From: Onthophagus taurus
Lineage: Eukaryota; Arthropoda; Insecta; Coleoptera; Scarabaeidae
NCBI RefSeq assembly: GCF_036711975.1
Contig: NW_027248939.1
Coordinates: forward strand, 682,001 to 746,000
Reading direction: 5' to 3'
DNA length: 64,000 nt
Part shown: positions 21,295 through 36,200 of the stretch, piece by piece
Numbering within the stretch: the stretch's first letter is position 1
Layout of the letters: each line of letters starts with the position of its first letter
The notes under the pieces: model-generated
Seen by the model: the letters and a program-made list of their open reading frames with translations, nothing else
Told to the model about the DNA's origin: nothing
Database searches by the model: none
Translations under genes and position numbers: made by a program

Positions 21295-24200
21295 TTAATA
21301 TACATAAAATATAATAGAAAATAGTACTTTAAGAAAAAAATATTGAACAGTGAGTGTATCACATCCATTTACGTTGTATCTTTCTTGAACGCTATCGGCT
21401 AAATAAGAATTGATAAATGGAAAAACGGCATCGATTTGCGTATGAAACAATAATCCGTGGCCCTTTTTTGTGGATAGTAAAAACGAACCGATTCCAATTT
21501 GTTGATTAGACATTATGAGAGGTCCACCAGCTTCAGCCTAAAATAAAGAAGATAACGTGAGAATTGTGAGGCAAAATAATCCAACTTATTAATTCTGCGT
21601 TATTGAAATTCTTTAATACATAGTTTAAAAATAAAAAATGTTAAAAAAACATTGTTATCACAGTTTTTTAAGTATTTTTACCTGTACGTGGCGTAACAGA
21701 TCGTAGAGATAAAATATTCATACATATTGATCTTATAGGAAGAAGTAAAATAGCGCTTGCTGGCACCAACAAAAAGTGAAGAATGAAAAAAACTGGCCAC
21801 ATTTGAAGTTGACCATAACCTTTATTTAAAGAAAGCAGGAAAATTAAATCCTTTTTGTTTGGAAAAGGTACATTATTTACGTTCTCTTCTCAAGTGAATC
21901 GATATTTCATGCGTATTATGACACAAATCAATGTTGGATCATTTAATAAATTGTTACCTTTCAGACACAGTTCGATAATGTTAGAAAAGTTAGGCAACTT
22001 AATATACAAAATATGTATAACGAACAAAAGAGACGCCGAGTTTACTGTTAAAGTTCTTGTTAATAAATTAATGTAAAAACATTATAGTAAGAATAAAGTG
22101 TTTAGTTCGAACGCCAAACTTTCATTTAGAAGCAAAGTCTCATCAGATAAGAACAAAATAAAAGTTATACGGTCGTTGGCTATATCCAATATCTGGTCTA
22201 AATAACGAAGATTGGACTGTAATCCTACTTAGAATTTGTAGCATACCATGTTACAGGACGAATTCTAAAGAGCACGAGATTCATCAACCAAAAAAAAAAA
22301 GCCAATGCTGAAATGTCTGAGGAGTAGAGGGAGAGGTAATAACTAGTAGCGAACTTGTTGCAGAGTGCGCTTTAGGTTACTTAGAATAAGAGGCCAGGAA
22401 AAGCTTTAGATGTATAAAACGTTTTTATTCTTCTTAATAACAATTTTTATATTGTTCTGTTCAAAAAAAAAACGTTAAAACTATTTTTGTCAACACACGG
22501 ACACTAGGTTCAACACTAGGTGCCACTAGTGTTGATGTACTAAATTGATATTATTTTATTTATTATATTTTATTTTATGTTATTTTCACCTCTTTATTAA
22601 TATAAAACATCTCTAAGAATAATCTCTTTGAATAAATGGATTCTTTGTCTACAATCTGAGAGTTTTCAAAATAAAAGTGGTGACCACTAACAACATGGTG
22701 ATGAACCAACGCACTCTTGTTTTCATCTCTAGATTGACAATCACGTTTATGTTGCTTTATCCTAGCATTAAAATACTGGCTAGTAGTACCTACATACGTT
22801 TTATCACAGTTTTTGCAAGGAATCTTATAAACGACATTGGATTGTAAACCTATAGGAACCTGATCTTTAGTCCTCAAGAAACAAATAGATAAAGGTAATG
22901 GGTTGCATTTAGCACTAAGTAAAAGGACACTAGAAACTTCTCGAAGTTATGACGAGAAAATTATGACATAATTTAAAATTTTGAACCATTAAATCCAAAT
23001 TTGCTGAACCAATTGACGTTGTATACCCTCCTATACGATTTATCTTAATTTTATTACGGTTATCTATGTTTTAATTTTTAATTTATCTAGAAATACAACA
23101 CCTACTGATGGTCCTGTATCAATTAAAAATTTCAAGTCAAAGTTATTATAATTTAATGTTATCGTATTAACTCCATTTGAATTAAAAATTGATAAATAAT
23201 GTGTATTTGATTCATTGTTCACGAATAAACGTATTTAAATTTTGTTGTGTGTTATTTTCGATTTCATGTGGCAAAGTATTTGCAACGTAAGTTCGAGATT
23301 GATTATTATTGTTATGAAAATACGTATTGCCCCGAATTCTACCTTGCTGATTACGATAGTTATGTGCGCCACGATTTCGCAATGCGTTATGCGTGTTATT
23401 ATTTGTGAATTGATACGTATTTTGTCTAGAATAATTGCAATTAGCTGACTGTTGCATATTTTTACTGTTCCGAAAGTTACCTCTAAAACCTCTATTAAAA
23501 TGTTTATTACGATTGTATCTATAATTTCTGCGAAAATTTTGATTTCGTGAATTAGATGAAGAATTGAAATTTTGTTGATAATGGAATACATTTAGAGTTT
23601 CAAAAGATTTTTGCTCATCTTTTGTGCTTGCAATTGCGTCTATAAGTGTTTCATAATTTCTACTTTTATAATAGTTCTCAGTTCCGAACTACGTAAACCA
23701 TTGGCAAATGTAGTAATTGCTGTTTTTTCATTTACTTTACGAAGTACATTTGATGCATGTCCATCATCATTTGATTGCGCAATTGTTAAGTTTACCATTA
23801 GTTCTTCAACTTGTTTCTGATAATTAATTGATTTACTATTTCTTTTGATACTATGTTATTCAACAGAGAGCGTTGCAGCAGATTTTTGTGAGAGAAGTTT
23901 TATATCTCTAACCAAATCATTTATAGAATTGTTTGAGTCGTGTTTTTAAAATATATTGAATCAAAAACTTTTGACCAGCTTCATCCAGTATTTGTGAATA
24001 TATGTCCATAATTCCATAATTCCTATAATTCCATCAAATAATTGCATAGTTACGCTTTCAGAATTTGTCATAACAGGTAGCAGTGAAGCTGCTGCCTTAA
24101 GATCAAATTTTTCAGCCTTTTTTGCAGGATTATCTAACTTAACTGATTCTTTTCTTTCTAATGAAGTTACTCTACAATTATCTATATTTTCTCTAATTTT

Positions 24201-27200
24201 CTCTACACATAAATTACATCTGAATTCTATTTCCTATTGAATTAAATTTTGATTCTAATTCGCTAAAATTTTCTTCTAACTTATCTACTTCTCTAATTTT
24301 CTTAATCGTTAGTTCTAAATTTAATCTTCTACTCTGATTGTCTTGTAACAAATTGGTTTTAAATCTATCTACCTTTTCCGAAACATAATTGAAATTTGTT
24401 AACATCCCACACATTCCACAGGGCACTAAATTGTTACACTGCTGACTCGTTACGACGCAACACTTCAAGACTTTTGGCCACTTCACTTCTTGCTTGTACA
24501 CGTAATGCTTTTCTATTTCTTGCACACCACAAGATGAAAACCATGCAGAATCCCGCAGTCATGATGCCAATAACTCTGCCACTATCGCCCGCTTGTGCAA
24601 TAATTATTTCTGCTTTAGAATATCATTTTCCCATTTTCTTTGTACTTCTTCTAATTAATAATTAATAAATAAATCCGCTGCTTCACTCGACTGGCAGGGT
24701 CGCCACGCGATGGTTCAGGATATTTTAGATATAGACATGATGTAAAATAAAAAAATAAGCGTTTATTATACAGGCTGTCTCACGTAATTGGTTCGTTAGA
24801 ACTTTTTTAGGTTCCACTATTCGTACATTTTGAAATTTTGGTAGCATAGGGTGATCATTCGGAACTTTCGATCACACATATTTTGAAGATGGTTGCCACT
24901 TCAGATTTACCGGAAGTAGATTATTTATTGTAGTTTCTCTCATATTGGAAAATTTATCAAAACATGCAGGAAATGCAGGAAACCGTGTGTATTTTTATTA
25001 GAAGGATATCACATTTTGACAGTTTTTGCACTATTAAGGTCCATTACTACCATCTGTTAGATAAATTTATCTTATAGATAAACCCATCTACTAGCCAATC
25101 AGAGCGCGTAAAATAGCCGTAACCGTGGTAATAATCCCTTAGATAGCTTAACCAGAAGATGGTAGTAACGAGCCTAACTATGATTGATAATCTTTTAGTT
25201 TACTAGCTTGTACTTACCAAAAATAGCAAACAGAAGATCAAATAAATGAAACAATTAAAACAAAATTAATGTAATTAATTTGTGACAAAAGAGATTTGGA
25301 TAAAAATATAAATTTATAATATAAATTTGTTATGAAATTGAATTTAGAAATGCAATAAAATACGATAAAATATTTATTTCGTTGTCTTCATCACTGGTGA
25401 CCAGAAATATACGGTTTCTTTTGGTCTCGATACGTCCAGAACTAAGAAAATGTTTATCAATTTTTTGAAATTTTTCCTTGTGATGGGCGTTAGGTTTGTT
25501 AGGCATCTCTCATTAAGTGTTCGACACGTTCTGTCCAAAAGTTTGCAAATTGAACTTAAATCAGAACTAAAACTAGAACTAACACTAGAAACTTTCGGGT
25601 TTTACCGCGCATCTGTTAAGAAAAGGTTTGACGTTTCGGATGCCATGTTGCAACCTTCTTCAGAAACTGGTTCGAAGTGATGAGTGAACTGAAGTGAACT
25701 GAGTTTTCTTAAAAGACGCACGGCAAAACCCGAAAGTTTCTAGTGTTAGTTCTAGTTTTAGTTCTAATTTTAGATCAATTAACACCGGCCGTGAAAGCCT
25801 TTGTAGTTATAGTAATTCAATTTTTGACCACTCTGTATAAAATACTCTGATACAGCAAATGACAATCTATTTGACAGCATCTGAAGAGTAATCGTGCCAA
25901 TGTAGATCTTTTTTGAATGAACGTTGGCGAGATGTGGGTTTTAACGAGAATGTTGAAATTTACCAAAAAAAGTTTAAACCCAAAATAACTCGAAAACGCA
26001 AAACGCTAGGTACCAATAACTTTTAACAAAGTCAACCTATATTTTTAAGTACAATTAAACGGTGTAATAAAAACTATAGCATTCCATTTAAAATAACGAA
26101 GTTATGGTCACCTCCGGTAGATCGGAAATGGCGGCCATCTTGAAAATATTTTAGAACGAAAGTTCTGAATGTATAACCCATGCTACCAAAATTTCAAATC
26201 TCAACGAATAGTGGAACCTGAAAAAGTTCTAACGAACCAGTTACGTGAGACAAACTGTATACGATTACATATGTATGTACAGGGGTCCAAATTTCGATGC
26301 GTTTGCAGGGTATCTCAGTTATTATGAAAGATAGAAAGTTGCGGTTTTCGCGAACCTGAGCTACTTTTTTGTGAAACTTACAATGGCGCAAACCAAATTT
26401 TCATAGCCCTTTTCGTTTTTGATATACAGGGAGTGTTTCAAAATTTACGATTTTCAAACACCCCCTGTATCTCGGCTATCCGGAAACTTAGTAAAAAAGT
26501 AAAAATGCGTTCTAATAATTTTTTTCACGGAGGATCCAATGGTGCACGTAGAATTTTTCTAGTTATCACGGTCTTTTGAGTTATAAACACAACTTAGGTT
26601 TTTTTAAATGGAACCACCTATATTTTATTTTTTTTTATTGAACTTTATAATTAATATAATTAATATCTTTATAATTAACCTCGAAATTTAATAAAACACA
26701 TTATTTTGTAAGTAGGCTATGATAAATTAAGTGATCGCTTTGCTAGGGTACCGGATAAACAGAAAATTTTGAAAATACTATAATATTTTTACTGCTATAT
26801 TACGTTTATTTAGTTATTGACTTATTAAAAAAATGAATCTGTTAATTTTTGTTAAAAAAAACGAAAAATAATTAAAAACTAAAAATGATGCAAATATGGC
26901 TTGAAGTTGCAAGAATTGTTCAAAGTTGCTACCATTTTGATGCACACATTGTTCACAAAGTTCAGTAATGCGTTTAATTGCATTTAGAGTAGTTGTGGGA
27001 TGTTGCTCTAAATGTGAAAAAGCATCATTTACAGCAATTTTCCATATCAATTTCGTTCAATTTTGGGTACTGTATACGCGATTCTTGATATATCCCCATA
27101 AAAAGAAGTTCAAAATAGATAAATTGGGTGATCTTGTCGGCCATCGCATTGGACCACGCGTGGATAGGCCACCTACCAGGAAATTCGGCTCACTAACCGC

Positions 27201-30200
27201 GCATTATGAGCGAGCGCTCTGTCCTGTTGAAAATAAATATTATTTAACCGAATAACAGATATCATCCAAAATATCATACAAAGCTTCTTGCAAGATAGCC
27301 AAATAGCGATTAGCGCAAAGGTTTCCTTCATATATTTTATAATAAATATAATGAACCCTAAGTTCGTTATTTTAAATGAAATGTACCAATTTTTATTGAA
27401 TTTTCGAAATCACCGCCAAATTTTAACATAATTTGATATAAGCACAGATCATACAGGTGCGGCACTCCGAGCGGCACCTTTCATGTTTCAGGAGTGGGGC
27501 GGTTACCTTCATTCTCAGAGCCCTTTAAATAGGTTTATTGAAAAGGCGCCAAATTCAAACATAAAAATATTTATGGAAGCTAAAATGTAGTTAAATATCT
27601 AACATTTATTTAATTTATACAGGGTGAGTCAGAAAGAATAGAATATCTGAATACCGGAGATACTAGACACTAAAATATGATGATTTAAGCTAACATCTGT
27701 TATATAAATGTCAGTGGTTTTCGAGGCACAGGGTGTTGAAAGTTAAATTCTTATTTCGAAATTTCATGATAATTTTGAAGCTTTTTGTGCTATTAACATA
27801 AAATTTGGTAGTTTTATGTTTTCAAGCATGATAAATACGAATTTGAAACTGGTTTTGTTATTGCTCATAGAGGGCGCTAGATACACACTGCTCGTTTGAT
27901 AAATGAAATCATAAGTTTTTTGGCTGTCGAGCTACGACCAATAAGAGCTACAAATCACAAAGAGCATTCAATTTTACATAAAAAAGGTACTCTTATTTAA
28001 ATTGTCTAAGTCTATCGATTTTCGAATTATTTACTTTAAAATATTTAAATGTATTTTTTCTTCTAAAATTTTTATTTTTTAACGTAAGCAAAGTTGGCTT
28101 ATTTTTCCGCTCATGTTTCGACAATTGCTTGTTAATTGTCAACATTGATTTAATTTCCGTGTGCAATAATCATTTTTACCAACAATAAAGTGATTACCAA
28201 TTTGAAAATGCATAATGAGTTTTCTAATAGTGAGAAATCCAGAATTAAATCCACAGGATTTTTGAATATGGTCACAACATTCTATTGTTGTTAATTAATT
28301 GATATTGTTATCGATTATTATCGTTACTAATTACTATAGTTACTGTGTGTTATTGATTTTAAATGTTAACCTTAAAATTACTTAGAAACAATTAAAAGCA
28401 GATAACTTGGAAACCAGTAGACTTAGACAATGTAAGTAAGACTACCTTTTTTGTGTAGAATTGAAAGGTCCTTCAGATTTCTGGTTCTAATTCACCATAC
28501 CTCGACTGACAAAATAGTCATGACTTGATATCTCAAATATGCAGTGTGTATCTAGCACCCTCTATGAGTAATCACAAAACAAATTTCAAATTCGTATTTC
28601 TCATGCTCAAAAACATAAAACAACCAAATTTTATGTTAATAGTACAAAAAGCTTCGAAATTATTAAGAAATTTCGAAATCAGAATTTAACTTTCAACACC
28701 CTGTGTCTTGAAAACCACCGACATTTGTATAAGAGATGTTAGGTTAAATCGTCATATTTTGGAGTCTAGTGTACCGGAGTAATACCGGTAATATTCGGAT
28801 TTCCCATTCTTTCTGATTCACCCTGTATATTTATAATTAAATAATGATCAATTAAAATAAAATTATCTTAGAACATAACAAAAACATAACAAATATTAGT
28901 GTTTACTATATCATGTTAAAAATAGATAAATAAGAAATAAAAAGCTTAAACTTTCAAAAATTTATTATAAATTCATAAAAATGGCTAATTTCCTTTCTTT
29001 TTTTGTTTGCGTTTTAAAATCTCTATTTGAGTATTTCATTACATAATAAATTCTTAACCTTATGTATAATTTGATTAAATAATCCAAAGGGAAATACGGA
29101 CAGGGGTGAGTAAAATCCCTAATTTCAATACACAACAAATACAGACTTGCCCTACAGCTTTTTTAGTGTTGTATTTGTCTATTGTTAGTAAAAAATATTT
29201 TTTCTAAATAATAAATATAATTATAAAAGGATTCATGGGGTGTCTTTAACGCTCCAAAGGGATTATACTTAGTTTCATATGCTTTGTAATACAAAAAAAC
29301 ATTAGAGTCGTTTAAATTTGCATCGGCTACAGCAAAACTTTTGCACACATTACAAATATGAACATTTAAACAATTGTTAATTAACTATCCGACTACATAC
29401 TTGAAGGCATTTTGCTCTGGTAACGGTTTTTAGGAATATGTTGTGTGATTAATCTGAAAACATTTAACAGGTTTATCAGTATCAGTAATCCGTGGATAAT
29501 CTTCGGGTTTATATTGGGCTAAATCTATTAATAGTTTATTGAAGTCTTCGGTGCAGTTCATGTGTTCCGAGTGAAAAAAAGATAGTAGGAATAATTTTCT
29601 GAAGGCTCTTCGAAATTGTATTGGTGTTGGATTTATTGCATTGCCACACTGTTATCTGATACTACCAAAAAAGTTGTCAAGGCAATCTTGATTTAAATTT
29701 CTAGTATAAATACATTTAACATTGTACTTATGTTTTAGATGTTTCCATAATTTTAGCAAAGCGTTAGTTGCTACTTTCCATGCGGTTATGCACTTTAAAG
29801 TATTTGTAATATCTTTGCCCTTATTATTTATAACTTTTAGTTTTTCTAAAAAGTTAAGCGTATCTTGCAGATGTGCGATGTATTCTTGTTGTGCTTTAAA
29901 ACTAAAATTACTCTCATTTTGACCATTTGATATGTTAAAAATATCGAAGAGTTTGTTAAAGCGATTATTTGTTGTTCTGCTTTTTGATATTTAAAATAAA
30001 TATAGGTGGCTAATCCAGATGCAACAGTATTGCTGATAACTTGTGTAGCCGATTTTACCTAAAACAAAATATAATTTTAATACATATAACATTTTATAAA
30101 TAAAAATTATTTTCATAAAGAAACAAAAAATTATTTAAGTTACTGTCATACCTTTTGTCGCTCAAATCCGTTACGGTCGAAATGTTGCTTCGTTAATTTA

Positions 30201-33200
30201 GGTGCTAAGCGATTTTGTAGTTTACTATTGCTGTTGTAAAAATCCACAATATATTTCCATGCTGTTTGATAACCATCCCCGCAAAATCTGTTTTTAAGCA
30301 TCATATTTCTGATAGTTTTAATCATATGTGGAGAATCAAAGTAATAAAATATTTCTTGACCATCAAGTGTTGTTTTAGGATTATCTGGCGTAACGTTTAA
30401 TAACGATGATAATTCCATTAAGTTTGTTCCCATATCCGATATAAGGACTTCAACCTTTAAGCCAATTTTTGTTAATAGGGTTACATACTGTGCTAATATA
30501 GCTTTAAGATGCTGCGCATTCATACTTGTATGGATAAATTCATACCCTAAAGGATGTTTCCATTATAATGGCTAGAGGTGTACTAACTCTAGCCATTATA
30601 GTAGTGACACAATGGGCCGGCTTGTTGGTTTTAATTTTTTCATCGGATTCTAAACCTACAACTTCATCATTACCAAAGTTATAAAATAAATTGCATTTTA
30701 AGCTCATTTCATGAACACACAGTGCACAGATTTTGTCATTTTCACTCATAGTATTCACTTTAATTTTTAAAATATCGAACAAAATTGGGTTTACACTCTC
30801 AACTAACTAACTTTGACCGCATATCTTTCGAGGGACTCTCTTGGAAGGTAAAACAAAACTTCTTCTTAGGCATCTGTAACATTTAGGTCCTAAAAAATAT
30901 AAAGATAGCGCAAATTTCTTGAATTCATTGGAGTAACGGTGCCCATGACTATTTTTTATTGACTGCTCTCCTTGTATTTTGATAAATTTTGACATTTCCG
31001 GCGTTAAAAATTTGTCACACATATCCTTCCATAAATTAATATCTGCTGGTGGTTTTGTAGTATTTTCTTCCAACTCCTGAATTCGTTTTTTTAGAAAAAA
31101 GATGCTTTTGTCCCTATAGGAGACATCGATGGGGACGTATCCGTGGACAGTCCTTTTATTGTTTGTGTCCTCAGAGGAGACATCAGTGGGGACTCAAACA
31201 AGTCTAATGTTGGGTCTGTGACTGGAATTGATACCTGAATATTTTGTAAAATTTTTATTTTTGTGGTGGTACTAACGCAGGTGTTGATGACGTCGAGCGA
31301 TCAAGTAATGATTGAATATATAAAGACGGTACAGTTTGAGATAACAGTCGTGTTTTGTCAGGGCCCAAATACATATCGTTACCAAAATGAAGACTACATA
31401 TGCGATAGGATTTATAACGTTTACATGCATCAAATTTCATTAAATCTTGTCGACCACTATTTTTTAGCCATAAATTACATATCCTTATCTTTTGGAAATC
31501 GAAAATCTTTTATACTCTGGCTTTTCTTTTTCGCCCTATAAAATGTAGATTTACACCCGCTAGGTATAGCTGCAAATTACCCCGTCATTTAATGAATGTA
31601 CAGATTTCTCTGTGTTGGTTTTTCCTTGGTCTATTGGCTCCATTAAAATAATGTTTCAACAATAATTACTCAATTTCACTTAGCTTGTAATGAAAGTAAA
31701 ACAACAACACTAAATAAAAATACTGCGAAATAAAAACGTAATAACTGTCAGAAAAGCAAGGAATTACAAACATGGGATTATTCATCAATTTGAGGTGAAC
31801 AAAATTACTTGCATGCACAAATTTTAAAATCATAAGTTTTTATTGGTCTAGAGATATTGTGGGTCGACCTAATTGTCGAAAGTAGCCGAATATTCATTCG
31901 ATTGTTCTCGTTGGACCTTTAAATTGGTTTCGTACCTATCTTTGTCTTGAAATGACCCTCTCTTTCTGAGTGCCGCATCTGAATGATCTGTGATATGTCA
32001 TCATATGTCTAGAGTTTTCAAGTTTCTACCACCTGTATAATTTTTTAAAAAACTTTTCAAGGGTTATGTAAGCTATGGGTCTCTCTCTGCAAACCCTGAA
32101 AATATTTGGTCGAACTCGAGTGTAATTTAGAAAAATTATTTTTATTGTGAAGGATTGCATCTGTAAAAATTTTCGAAAAACTGAAATACTTGCACTTGCA
32201 CTAAGCAGTTTAGTGCAGATATTGTGTGTTCGTTGGGGATAGTGCAGTTTAGTGCAGTTGCACTCATCTGTTCGTTGGGCCATGTGCAGTGCAATTTAGT
32301 GCAGATTTTGTTGCACGTGCTTTCGATTAAGTTCAATAAGTGCAGTTTAATGCAGTGTAACTAAAATGGCGGAATATTTGAAAGCGTGTTTTGTAATAAT
32401 TAATATTAAATATTAAGAAATAAAACCTTATAATAATAACACAGTATATTCAATCCCAGTAGAGGCAGTAGAAAACTACGCCTACTTTTTTGGAATAATT
32501 TAAAAACTACCCTCTCGATTTTGGCTTCATTAAATACACTATAGTACATTTAAAAATATTAATTATGTGTTTTTTTCATTTGGGGGTGGCTGGGGTTAAC
32601 TACCCTCACCAGCCAAATTTTTTTTTCATGTACTGCTTATAGATTTTGGTGCAATTTAGCATGTGATTTCTTTATACGTTAAGTAGTACTTTTGAAAGAA
32701 CTAATAAGGGTTAGTAGTTTGGGGTAGAAAATATATTTCGCTAATAATTGAAAAAAATAAAAAATAATAATAATAATTCATGAATCGCTACTAAAAAAAC
32801 ATTCTGCAATGATTTCATTTTCCACGAGTATTTCGCTGACAATCTCCTGTTCATCCATTTCAAATATTATACACTTTTGTTATAACAATCTGTTCGTTGC
32901 GACCACGGTTTATACACTTTTCTGACCTGCACTAAGTTGACATGACATTGCACCACGGTGTGTTAACTCAATACGTATAAAAAAAGACAGATATTTAATG
33001 GGTACCACGGACGGCTAGATGGCACTGTAAGCACAAATTGCTTAAAGTCCCTAGATTTACAAAGTACCGCGGTTTGCCGCCATTTTGAAAGTCAAGCGGG
33101 AACTTTAAAACTATGTCGTTCTATTGGTGACATTACGCCAAAATTCCTTTCATTTTTTCTCGTGGTACTCTGAAGAGTCGAAAGTGCATGCGTTTTGTTG

Positions 33201-36200
33201 CAGACAAAACGAAGTGAAAACAAAATTCAAATTTTCACCAGTCAACATGAAAATGATACCTTTACTGTTATCATTTTCATGTTGACTGGTGGAAGTTGAA
33301 ATCAATAATTAATAACCATTAACTGAATAAAAATACTTTTAAATTTCGCGCTTTATTAAAAGTAGTAGGTACCACAGACCACTAGAGGCGTTGAAATCAA
33401 TTTGACCGAAAAAATAGTGGGGAGTAATGCTTCTATATATATATATTTATATTATTTTTCTATGCATTGCACTGACTTACACTTCATTGCACTATGACGT
33501 CATACGAGTGCCATGTCGTGCAGAATAGTGCAGTCCCAACGAACAAAGCTATGATGACTTATATCAAATTATATTAAAATTTAGCTGGAATCTCGAAAAT
33601 TTAATAGAAATTGGTACATTCCATTTGGAATAACGAAGTTGGAGTCCATTTCCGGTGTATCCGGAAGTTGGAGAAAACTGAAAATATTTTAGTTGAAACG
33701 AGCACCTCAGATAAACGCTATATGCAATTTTCAGACAAATAGTGCCAGTAGTTTGCCACATACATATAGACTCAGCTAGTCGTGACAGACCTGTATATGT
33801 TACTTATTAATATATTGATTGCTACTACTCATCCTTCGCAATCATGACCGCTTTTTAATAACGAAATTGCTATTTGTGTATTAAGAGCGTAGCGGAGCGC
33901 GGGCTCTGCTCGAATTGGACACAAGATTTTTCTACGATCACATTATTTTTAGACAAATAATTTAAAAAAAAGACGAAAAATACACTTTATTAGAATGTGA
34001 TGTAAAATGTACAGTTTTGGCAATCTTTAATATTTATCCCAGGACCTGAAGAAGTCGGAGGTAGGGTAATATCTTCTGAATCTTTTTCTGCAATATCAGA
34101 TATAGGAGGAATCGAAAGTTCTTCGCTAGTTGGTACTGCTGCGTTCCCAGAAATTTTTTGGAAGGTATCTATTTTATTGTTAATGTATTCGGCGATATAT
34201 CCTTCAGCCACATTACTGCCTTTCCACCCACCATGTTTTTTAAGCTGAATTAAGTCGCCTCCACCATTTACTAATAATGTCGCCGACGTTCGTCGAAAGC
34301 AATGACCAGTAAATAAATTTTTATAGGGCAATTTTAAGAAACTGGCTATTTCGTTTGGTACTTTACCCACAGTATTCATATAGCATTTACCTTTGGAGTA
34401 TCGTAAAAATAAGCGCTGGATAGTGTTATTACTTTTAATTTGACATTGCTGTCTTAAATTAAAATATTTTCTATAATAAAAAATATAGTCGATCGCATTT
34501 TCTTCGGCACTCTTAATTATTGTGAATGTACGACTTTGATTCGTTTTCGAATCGGGGATTCGGACCACTAGAAAGGATTCTTTATCATCTATATTCTTTA
34601 ATTCAATTTTGATTAATTCATCCCTACGGCATGCACCAGCGATACCCATGATTAAGATCACCTAAAAACAATATTCTGAGAAATTCTGTATCAGAATAAA
34701 ATAAATAGTAAAACGTTTGTACCTTTTTCAGCAAATGTTCATCGTCAGGTGCAAAAGCTCTACACTTGTTACTTTGAGAATGTTTGTGACTTCTTTGCTT
34801 TGTAACCCACTGCTTCTAACTTCAAAAATGCAATCAGTTTAGTGTATTTACTGATGTTAATATTATAATTTACTTGGAAAGTGCATCGAAGCATCGAATA
34901 TTATGACCACAAGGTTGAAGATTTTAGAGTTTTGGATTTTTCGCCAAAATAAGTCAGCAATCCAGCGGCACCAATCCATGAATATATTATATTGTTTTTC
35001 GTATTTACCTTTAGATTTAGTTGGCAGAAGATTAAGAGAAATTATTTTAGCAAAATCTGCTATATCTGGAGGTGTGCTTGCAAATTCACTGTCACTATCC
35101 ATTTTTCAAATAGCTATTTATAAACCATGCACCAGTCACTCGTATTAATGAAGTGGGGCACATACGTTTAATTCTGGATACTGTCACTTATAGCGTTGCT
35201 TTCGATTACAGAACCCATTTTGGCTATTTTTTGAGTCGTCAGTTTGACTGCTTTGACCAGGTTTGAGATAGTAATATTTTTGATTGCATGATGTATTGTG
35301 TATAGAGGAAGAGTTGCTAGCGATTTGAAGAAAGTGCGATTTGTTGTTGTTGCTTTATAATAAGTACTTCGATTGATGTTATAATCAGCCATGAGGAAGT
35401 AGCATTGGATAAATAGAATAAAATTAAAAGGAAACGATGCGGTATAAATAATATTAAAAAAATTAAAGAATAAAGTCTTTGTTATTCATTTAAAAACTTT
35501 TTAATAAACTCTGTACCAAATAATAACTTAATACCTAGTCATGTTTTTTCGATGTTTTCTTTTTTGGAAAACATTGTAAACGACAAAATTTAATGTGCTT
35601 AAAATTTTGTACAGTTTGTAAAGTTTTGTCGCCAAGCAATGTTTTCGTAAAGAAACATCGACAAAATTTTCAAATAACAAATTTAATTTATATTTCCCGC
35701 CTGCCAATGACTTCAGCGCTGTAGGTGACAGTATCCAAAACTAATTGCGCATTTCAATCAAACGTTTATAGTTGCCTATCTATATAACAAATATGTATAT
35801 TATATCTAATCTATGTTATAAACAGACAACTTTTTTATGAACTAAAAATGAAATAATGACGTTTCATTAATTTCATAGTCTACTATTTGCACAAAATAGT
35901 AGGTAGGTACTTAAATATGCAATCACTATTGCATCTAGGTGTATAATGTATTGCCTACCTTCTCACTGTTATATTTTTACTAGGTAAATTTTATAAAATA
36001 AGGTTTAATTTCGTTCGAAATATCTTCAAATATTAATATTTCAACTAAAATATTCAGACTGCCCTACATTTTGTTTTAATGTACCTATTATTTACTACCT
36101 TCCTTTAGTTTATTGCAAATGAAAACAGGCGAGCGGAAAAGTACGCTCTAGAGCGGAAATAATGTCAAATTATGACAGATCACGGAAAACATCAACTTTG

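Noticed and set aside
23235..23591. 118-codon Ile-rich minus frame and matching plus frame 23242-23448
   Set aside because: Shadows of the Asn/Arg-rich Gypsy gag tail in another frame.
32026..32336. Overlapping minus frames rich in Cys/Leu
   Set aside because: They arise from the TGCA-rich terminal repeats of the insertion at 32187-33551.
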